Positions 6,978 through 11,644 of a stretch of DNA of 11,644 nt are shown here, in pieces. The position numbers were made by a program, and so were the translations under genes. A model generated the notes under the pieces. The model worked only from the letters and a program-made list of their open reading frames with translations, was not told the DNA's origin and searched no databases. Source of the stretch: Dehalococcoidia bacterium (GTDB lineage: Bacteria > Chloroflexota > Dehalococcoidia > Lucifugimonadales > SHYF01); contig SHYF01000041.1 of NCBI GenBank assembly GCA_009692985.1, positions 1-11,644 of the forward strand. Direction: 5' to 3'. Every line of letters begins with the position of its first letter. The stretch's first letter is position 1.

Positions 6978-7147
6978 AATCGTGGGCGCGGTTTCGCCTG
7001 CGCAAGAGGGTCAATATTGCGAGCATGTGGCGGTGGGAAGTCGCGACATAGTCCGATATGTGCTTAGGCCTGCCCAGGAGAAGGCTGCATAGCGCGGAGG
7101 CGGCTGCGTTGACGCCAGGCCGAGGGAATGTTACTGTTGGTGTTGAC

Positions 7148-7175
7148 TTGACAATCAGGAGTCTGGGCGCATCAT
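7148..7175 (+). promoter_or_regulatory. Possible promoter of the flavoprotein gene (leaderless)
   Basis: A perfect -35 hexamer TTGACA (7148-7153) is followed after 16 bp by CATCAT (7170-7175), which matches 4 of 6 positions of the -10 consensus. Transcription would begin near 7182-7185, at or next to the ATG at 7185. This would explain why no Shine-Dalgarno sequence precedes that ATG. The -10 box is weak, so the call is tentative. Confidence 0.35.
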
Positions 7176-7184
7176 CTCTATTAC

Positions 7185-8705
7185 ATGAATTCCATTTCTC
7201 ACAGACAATCCATGTCTCAAGCTGAACTTCCTCTTCTAATCCAAGGTGGCATGGGAGTTAACGTTTCCAACTGGGGATTGGCGAGAGCCGTATCCTCTGG
7301 CGGAGAACGGTTGGGCGTCAAGTCAATGGGTGTAGTTTCCGGGACCGGAATTGCCCTTGTGGTCGCAAGGCGACTGCAAGAAGGCGACATAGGGGGGCAT
7401 CTGCGCAATGCATTTGATGCCTTCCCATATCCAGAAATGGCAGAGCGTGTTTGGGATGCCTGGTACATCGAAGGTGGGAAACGCGAAGGCAAACCTTATA
7501 AGCCCATCCCGATGGTCAACTTTAAGCTAAGGCCCGATGTAGCCGAACTGATAGTTTGCGCCAATTTTGTTGAGGTTTGGCTGGCGAAAGAGGGCCACAG
7601 CGGTCCGATCGGCATAAACTATCTGGAGAAAATACAGGCCCCACGCCTACCAGAGATCCTGGGAGCGATGATCGCTGGAGTAGATGTGGTGCTGATGGGA
7701 GCAGGGATTCCACACCAGGTACCCGGGGTACTGGACAGCTTTGCTGCCTACAAGCCTGCCTCTTACTATTTGGATGTTGAGGGCGCTGAGTCCAGAGAGT
7801 TCGCAATGGTGCTTGACCCAGCCAGCATCGTTCCCGAGAGGTTCATAGAGCGATTGAGCAGGCCAGCTTTCTTCGCGATAGCCTCTACCAATGTTTTGGC
7901 GCAATACCTTTCAGACCCGCGAAGAACTACAGGACGAGTTGACGGGTTTATCATGGAAGGCCCAACTGCTGGGGGTCATAACGCCCCTCCAAGAGACAGG
8001 TCAAAGTTTAATGAACGGGGCGAGCCGGTATACGGCGAAAAAGATGTAGTAGATCTGAGGAAGATGCGACAGCTGGGAATGCCGTTTTGGGTCGCCGGTT
8101 CATATGCCCATCCTGAGAAGCTGGTAGAAGCCTTGGCAGAAGGGGCTACTGGATGTCAGTTCGGTTCCATATTTGCCCTGTGCCAGGAATCCGGCCTGAG
8201 AGATGATCTCAAGCGGGAGACAAAGAGGTTGGCTTTCAGCAGACAACTGGATGTAGTAGCCGACCCCAAAAGCTCGCCTTCTGGTTTCCCATTTAACGTG
8301 GTTCAGTTGTCAGGGACAATGTCAGACCCAAATGTTACTGAATCTAGGACAAGGATATGTGATATAGGTTACCTGAGGCATGCCTATAAGACTGACCGCG
8401 GAACAGTTGCATTCCGCTGTCCCTCTGAACCTGTTGATACATTTGTCAACCGAGGCGGCAAGATTGAAGACACTGTAGGAAGGCAATGCCTGTGTAACGG
8501 GCTTATGGCTACAGTTGGGCTAGGACAACAGCATAAGTGGGGACAAGAGCCACCGATTGTAACGCTGGGCCGCAATACAGATTTCATTCACGACTTGATT
8601 GACAACGAGCAGGGTTGCTACTCGGCAATGGACGCTCTCTTGTATTTGCTCCAAGAACAACTTCAAACGGTTGGTGTCCGCGCTGTATCGAAGTCGCGCG
8701 TCTAG
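7185..8705 (+). CDS. Nitronate monooxygenase-like FMN flavoprotein (long form)
   Basis: This 506-residue protein looks like the 2-nitropropane dioxygenase/nitronate monooxygenase TIM-barrel family, FMN enzymes that oxidise alkyl nitronates; related barrels serve as enoyl reductases, for example PfaD. Residues LLIQGGMGVNVSNWGLARAV (17-36) form the N-terminal FMN-loop motif, GDIGGHLRNAF (67-77) is typical of the long subgroup, and EGPTAGGHNAPP (258-269) contains the AGGH histidine (H265) that corresponds to the family's catalytic His. AGVDVVLMGAG (164-174) and EGATGCQFGSIF (319-330) form later barrel strands. About 130 residues extend past the usual barrel, with C392, C412, C435 and C437 (the last two in GRQCLCNGLMA). 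The substrate is unknown. Sampled stretches have about 52% GC against 60-65% in dnaK and the helicase, hinting at a different origin. The start at ATG 7185 has no ribosome-binding site; ATG 7212 is an alternative. Its TAG stop lies inside the end of the repeat at 8702. Confidence 0.8.
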   Translation: MNSISHRQSMSQAELPLLIQGGMGVNVSNWGLARAVSSGGERLGVKSMGVVSGTGIALVVARRLQEGDIGGHLRNAFDAFPYPEMAERVWDAWYIEGGKREGKPYKPIPMVNFKLRPDVAELIVCANFVEVWLAKEGHSGPIGINYLEKIQAPRLPEILGAMIAGVDVVLMGAGIPHQVPGVLDSFAAYKPASYYLDVEGAESREFAMVLDPASIVPERFIERLSRPAFFAIASTNVLAQYLSDPRRTTGRVDGFIMEGPTAGGHNAPPRDRSKFNERGEPVYGEKDVVDLRKMRQLGMPFWVAGSYAHPEKLVEALAEGATGCQFGSIFALCQESGLRDDLKRETKRLAFSRQLDVVADPKSSPSGFPFNVVQLSGTMSDPNVTESRTRICDIGYLRHAYKTDRGTVAFRCPSEPVDTFVNRGGKIEDTVGRQCLCNGLMATVGLGQQHKWGQEPPIVTLGRNTDFIHDLIDNEQGCYSAMDALLYLLQEQLQTVGVRAVSKSRV

Positions 8706-8899
8706 CAGTCTGTTGATAAACTCCTTCGACCATCCCCCTGTCCCCCTTTCCTTCGGCCTACTCAGGACAGGCTCTAGTCAGGAAGGGGGGAAGAAAAGAT
8801 CTGGGGGGACACCCCCCAGTCCCCCACCCCTTCGGCTTTGCTCAGGGCAGGCTCCGGGGCTTCGCCCTTCTGGGCTCCTCTTTTTCAGCAACCTGTTAG
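8702..8899 (+). repeat. MITE-like repeat, copy B, with imperfect terminal inverted repeats
   Basis: The left end CTAGCAGTCTGTTGATAAA (8702-8720) and the reverse complement of the right end, CTAACAGGTTGCTGAAAAA (from 8881-8899), match at 14 of 19 positions. Inside are the 24-nt core shared with copy A (8725-8748), a hairpin CTGGGGGG-ACA-CCCCCCAG (8801-8819), and an internal near-duplication: 8750-8774 and 8829-8854 both read roughly CTTCGGC, CTCAGG, CAGGCTC. No open reading frame for a transposase exists. The element fills the whole gap between the convergent flavoprotein and helicase genes. A TA or TAG target duplication is possible but not certain. Confidence 0.65.
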
Positions 8900-8916
8900 C
8901 GGGTGACATTGTCGTT

Positions 8917-11205
8917 TCAAATGGCATCCATGCCTAACGCCCCGCGCAGTAGCATCGTCGCCACCTTCTTGTCCAACGGGTGGTTGCCATTACCACACTT
9001 GGGCGATTGAATACAGCTAGGACAGCCATCCTCGCAGGGGCACTCTTCTATTGCCCTAAGCGTGGCGGCCCACAGCTCTTCTATAATCTCGTACCCCTTT
9101 TCAGCTATGCCAATGCCGCCTTCGTGGCCGTCGTAGATGAAGACCTGCGGCTTGCCTGTGTCCGGATGCAGAGGCGTGGACACGCCGCCGATATCTGAGC
9201 GGTCGCACAAGGCAAACAGCGGCAGCACGCCAATGGCGGCGTGCTCCGCAGCGTGAAGCCCGCCGGCCAGGTCCAGGCGTTGCTTTCGTATCTCCACCAC
9301 CAGGGTCTCCGGCAAGTCTAACCCCAGGGCCACCGTAGGGAAACGCTGTGGCGGCAGGTCCAACATCTCCTCCCCAAGAGACTCGTCATTGAACTGGGCC
9401 TTCTTCTCGTAGCTCACCACCTGGGTGGTTACCTCCACCTCGCTCAGGAAAACACGCACTGTACCAGCCCGCTTCTCCTGGAGGAGGCGCAGAAGCCGTA
9501 TGTCCGTGACGTCCCTGCACATGGTGTAGTAGGGCACGTCGCGGGCGGAGACGTAGGCCGTCTTGGATACCAGGTCCAACTCCTCCACCAGGTACTGCTC
9601 CCCGTAGTGCAGGTACACTGCACCTGGATGTAGCTGGAAGAAGGCCGACTCCCTCGACACCTTCTCCAGCAGCGCTCCAGAGGGGCGCTCCACCACAGCG
9701 TATGAGTCCGTGGAGCTGGAGCGGATGCCAACATCCTCGGCGGGATAGGCGATGCCAGGGTCCAGGAACCAGCGCTCCTGGCGGAACCGCAGGGAGCCTT
9801 TCTCCTGCAAAGCCGCCACTCGTTGCTCAAAAGTGGTGCCAAAAAGCCCGGCGTCTCTGGCCATCAGGGGAGCCTCGAAGGCGGCGCAAAGCAGGTGCTT
9901 GTCCAGGATGTGCGGGTTCTGAGGGGCAATAAGCGCATGTTCGTGGGGCCGGCCAAAGAAGAAGTCGGGATGCCGCATCAGGTACTGGTCCAGTGGATCG
10001 TCCCGGGCCACCAGGGCTGTGAAGGACTCCTCCTGGCGTCGCCCGCTGCGCCCCGCCTGCTGCCAGGCGCTTGCAATGCTCCCGGGATAGCCAGCCAGCA
10101 CCGTGGCGTCCAGGCTGCCTATGTCAATGCCAAGCTCCAGGGCGTTGGTGGCCGCCACGCCCATCAGCTCGCCGCTGAACAGCGCCCTCTCAATGCGACG
10201 CCTGTCCTCGGGCAGGTAGCTGGCCCGGTAAGGGCTGATGCGGGAGACCAGGTGCGGCGCTTGCTCTGCAAGACGCTGGCGAACGGACAGGTACATCATC
10301 TCGGCTTGGCGGCGCGTCCGAGCAAAAGCCAGGGTGCGAACCCCGTCCAGCAACAATGCGCCGAAGAGGGTCGCCGCCTCAGAGGTGGCGCTTCTGCGCC
10401 TTCCCTTGGCTTCGTCCAGAATGGGCGGGTCCCAGAATACGAACCGTTTGCCACCAAACGGCGAGCCATTCTGGTCAACTACGGTGAACGGCAGGCCCAC
10501 AAGGGCCTTTGCCAGCTCTCCAGGGTTGGCCAGGGTCGCGGAGCAAAGGATGAACTGTGGGTTGCTACCGTACTGACGGCAAAGCCGGCGCAGCCGGCGG
10601 ATGACGTTGGCCACGTTGGAGCCGAATACACCACGGTAGACGTGCGCCTCGTCCAGAACAACGTAGCGCAGGTTGCTGAACAGGCGCGCCCAGGACTTGT
10701 GGTTGGGCAGAATCCCCAGGTGCAGCATGTCGGGATTGGTGATTACCACCTGGGCCGACCGTTTGACCTGGCTCCGCGCATCCCGCGGCGTGTCGCCGTC
10801 AAAGATGTCGGCCCCTAGGGGAATGCGGTCCGCGCTCAGGGCACGCAGCGCACGGAGCTGGTCCTGGGCCAGCGCCTTGGTGGGAAACAGGAGCAGAGAG
10901 CGGCTGGACCTGTCCTGCAACAGGGCCTCCAGTACGGGGACCTGGTAGCAGATGCTCTTGCCGCTGGCAGCGCCCGTGGCCACCACTACGTGACGCCCCT
11001 CCCGCACGGCCTGGATGGCCGCTGCCTGGTGCTGGTACAGGCCGTGTATGTCCTGGGCCGCCAGGGCAGCTTCCAGCCTGGAGTCCAGCGGGCGTGAGAG
11101 GGTGCCGTACGTGGCGGCCTTCTGAGGTATCACCTCCTGGTGGACTATCTGGTCCCCATAGCCGGGGCTGGCCTGAAGGCGTTCCAGAAAGCCTGCGACA
11201 TCCAC
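8917..11205 (-). CDS. mrfA: MrfA-like DEAH-box helicase with C-terminal cysteine cluster (DUF1998-type)
   Basis: This 762-residue superfamily 2 ATPase has helicase motifs in order: ATGAASGKS (76-84, motif I), FPTKALAQDQ (107-116), DEAH (185-188), SAT (222-224), LAFARTRRQAE (292-302), ATNALELGIDIG (352-363) and QQAGRSGRR (382-390, motif VI). The C-terminal end has C722, C724, C728, C731 and C737 in ECPCEDGCPSCIQSPKCGNG, the cysteine cluster of the YprA/MrfA family. In Bacillus subtilis MrfA is a 3'-5' helicase in a UvrABC-independent excision pathway for mitomycin C lesions; its partner nuclease MrfB is not seen here. Motif I has GAASGKS where GTASGKS is common. The start is GTG 11205 with GGAG about 11 nt upstream, a loose spacing. 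It lies downstream of ylxP on the same strand, probably in one operon. A role in DNA repair is inferred from the family. Confidence 0.9.
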   Translation of the reverse strand: MDVAGFLERLQASPGYGDQIVHQEVIPQKAATYGTLSRPLDSRLEAALAAQDIHGLYQHQAAAIQAVREGRHVVVATGAASGKSICYQVPVLEALLQDRSSRSLLLFPTKALAQDQLRALRALSADRIPLGADIFDGDTPRDARSQVKRSAQVVITNPDMLHLGILPNHKSWARLFSNLRYVVLDEAHVYRGVFGSNVANVIRRLRRLCRQYGSNPQFILCSATLANPGELAKALVGLPFTVVDQNGSPFGGKRFVFWDPPILDEAKGRRRSATSEAATLFGALLLDGVRTLAFARTRRQAEMMYLSVRQRLAEQAPHLVSRISPYRASYLPEDRRRIERALFSGELMGVAATNALELGIDIGSLDATVLAGYPGSIASAWQQAGRSGRRQEESFTALVARDDPLDQYLMRHPDFFFGRPHEHALIAPQNPHILDKHLLCAAFEAPLMARDAGLFGTTFEQRVAALQEKGSLRFRQERWFLDPGIAYPAEDVGIRSSSTDSYAVVERPSGALLEKVSRESAFFQLHPGAVYLHYGEQYLVEELDLVSKTAYVSARDVPYYTMCRDVTDIRLLRLLQEKRAGTVRVFLSEVEVTTQVVSYEKKAQFNDESLGEEMLDLPPQRFPTVALGLDLPETLVVEIRKQRLDLAGGLHAAEHAAIGVLPLFALCDRSDIGGVSTPLHPDTGKPQVFIYDGHEGGIGIAEKGYEIIEELWAATLRAIEECPCEDGCPSCIQSPKCGNGNHPLDKKVATMLLRGALGMDAI

Positions 11206-11211
11206 TATAAG

Positions 11212-11265
11212 CTACGCTCCGGAGATTATCTCTAGCTGGTAGTCCACCAGCTCGGCGTCCAGTCG
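11212..11265 (-). pseudogene. Detached C-terminal coding segment of ylxP
   Basis: In the same frame as ylxP and directly after its TAA, 17 sense codons read RLDAELVDYQLEIISGA and end with TAG at 11212-11214. The pattern of alternating hydrophobic and acidic residues fits the last beta strand of DUF503 proteins, as known from related sequences. Its stop lies only 6 bp before the helicase GTG, an ordinary operon spacing, which supports this as the original gene end. Confidence 0.6.
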
Positions 11266-11505
11266 TTACGACTGGATGTACTCCACCACGTTGGAAATGA
11301 CCTCGTTGGCATGCCGCGAGTTATTGCTTATGCAGGAGACGCCCAGGGTCAGCAACTGATGGTGATCGTTGTCCGCCACCTCTGCGATGGAGACGTTGAA
11401 CTTCTGGCGTGTGCGGCTGGTGACGGAGCGAACGACCTGGCGCTTATCTTTCAGCGTGCCGTTTTCTGGCAGGCGGAGCTGGATATGGCAGACGCCGACG
11501 TGCAT
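11266..11505 (-). CDS. ylxP: YlxP/DUF503 family protein, truncated by an in-frame TAA
   Basis: From ATG 11505 the frame gives 79 residues with clear DUF503 features: MHVGVCHIQLRLPENGTLKD, then KRQVVRSVTSRTRQKFNVSI and AEVADNDHHQLLTLGVSCIS. A TTG at 11514 would add three residues, but family members begin at the MHVGV-like segment. The family is small (about 90-100 residues), often sits near translation genes such as nusA-infB-rbfA, and has no firm function. The frame stops at TAA 11266-11268, then continues without a break as RLDAELVDYQLEIISGA to TAG 11212-11214, which looks like the expected C-terminal strand of the family. The gene therefore seems to have acquired a nonsense codon or to contain a sequencing error. 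It may still work as a short protein. The downstream helicase probably shares its transcript. Confidence 0.78.
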   Translation of the reverse strand: MHVGVCHIQLRLPENGTLKDKRQVVRSVTSRTRQKFNVSIAEVADNDHHQLLTLGVSCISNNSRHANEVISNVVEYIQS

Positions 11506-11546
11506 GGCATCCAATGATTGGAGTTATGTCTGCAATCTAATGGTGC

Positions 11547-11555
11547 AGTATAGCA
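11547..11555 (-). promoter_or_regulatory. Extended -10 promoter of ylxP-mrfA
   Basis: On the minus strand the sequence reads TGCTATACT: an extended -10 (TGn) joined to TATACT, 5 of 6 consensus. Transcription would start near 11541 and leave a leader of about 36 nt to ATG 11505. No convincing -35 box is seen at 17 bp. It is the best candidate promoter for the ylxP-helicase pair. Confidence 0.5.
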
Positions 11556-11644
11556 TAGCGAGCGTGGTGCTGGGTGAACATACTCACGGCTTGAACACTA
11601 GAAAAGAGTGTGGTAAGTGGTAAAATGAGACACTTATTACATCC

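Noticed and set aside
9823..10818. 331-codon open frame antisense to the helicase gene
   Set aside because: It lies fully within the helicase coding sequence on the other strand, shows no recognisable domain, and is explained by high GC in the codons of the real gene.
11625..11644. Possible start of a rightward gene at ATG 11625 near the window end
   Set aside because: Only six codons are visible, with no clear ribosome-binding site or full promoter.

Overview
The window looks like a chromosomal segment of an uncultured, fairly GC-rich bacterium, most likely a member of Chloroflexota (Dehalococcoidia-like). This is an inference from gene content: an HspR-controlled grpE-dnaK cluster, a PRC/BON-type protein, an AcuC-type deacetylase, CorA, a YlxP/DUF503 protein and an MrfA-type helicase, plus intergenic regions crowded with palindromic repeats. 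No rRNA, tRNA, CRISPR array, phage gene or transposase is visible.

Left part (1-3385): the last 28 codons of an unidentified gene, a perfect 21-bp inverted repeat, then a heat-shock operon on the + strand: hspR (MerR family), grpE and dnaK. A near-consensus sigma70-type promoter lies ahead of it (TTTACA, 17 bp, TATAAT). A dyad, TTGATA-N7-TATCAA, overlaps the expected transcription start and resembles the HAIR operator bound by HspR, so the operon is probably repressed by its own first product. No dnaJ follows dnaK.

Middle (3386-5993): a hairpin-rich repeat separates dnaK from a co-directional gene for a PRC-barrel-like/two-BON-domain protein. A 249-bp gap with REP-like palindromes follows, then a convergent minus-strand gene for an AcuC/histone-deacetylase-fold enzyme with all metal ligands intact.

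Right (5994-11644): minus-strand corA, a divergent + strand gene for a long nitronate-monooxygenase-like flavoprotein (lower GC, no Shine-Dalgarno, possibly leaderless), a second copy of the hairpin-rich repeat in opposite orientation, and a minus-strand pair, ylxP followed by an mrfA-like DEAH helicase with a C-terminal cysteine cluster. The ylxP frame carries an in-frame TAA, after which 17 family-like codons continue up to a TAG just 6 bp before the helicase start.

The genes themselves belong to known families, and I see no clearly undescribed multi-gene system. The most informative signals are the HAIR-like operator array, the pair of MITE-like repeats that sit against stop codons and a ribosome-binding site, and the interrupted ylxP.
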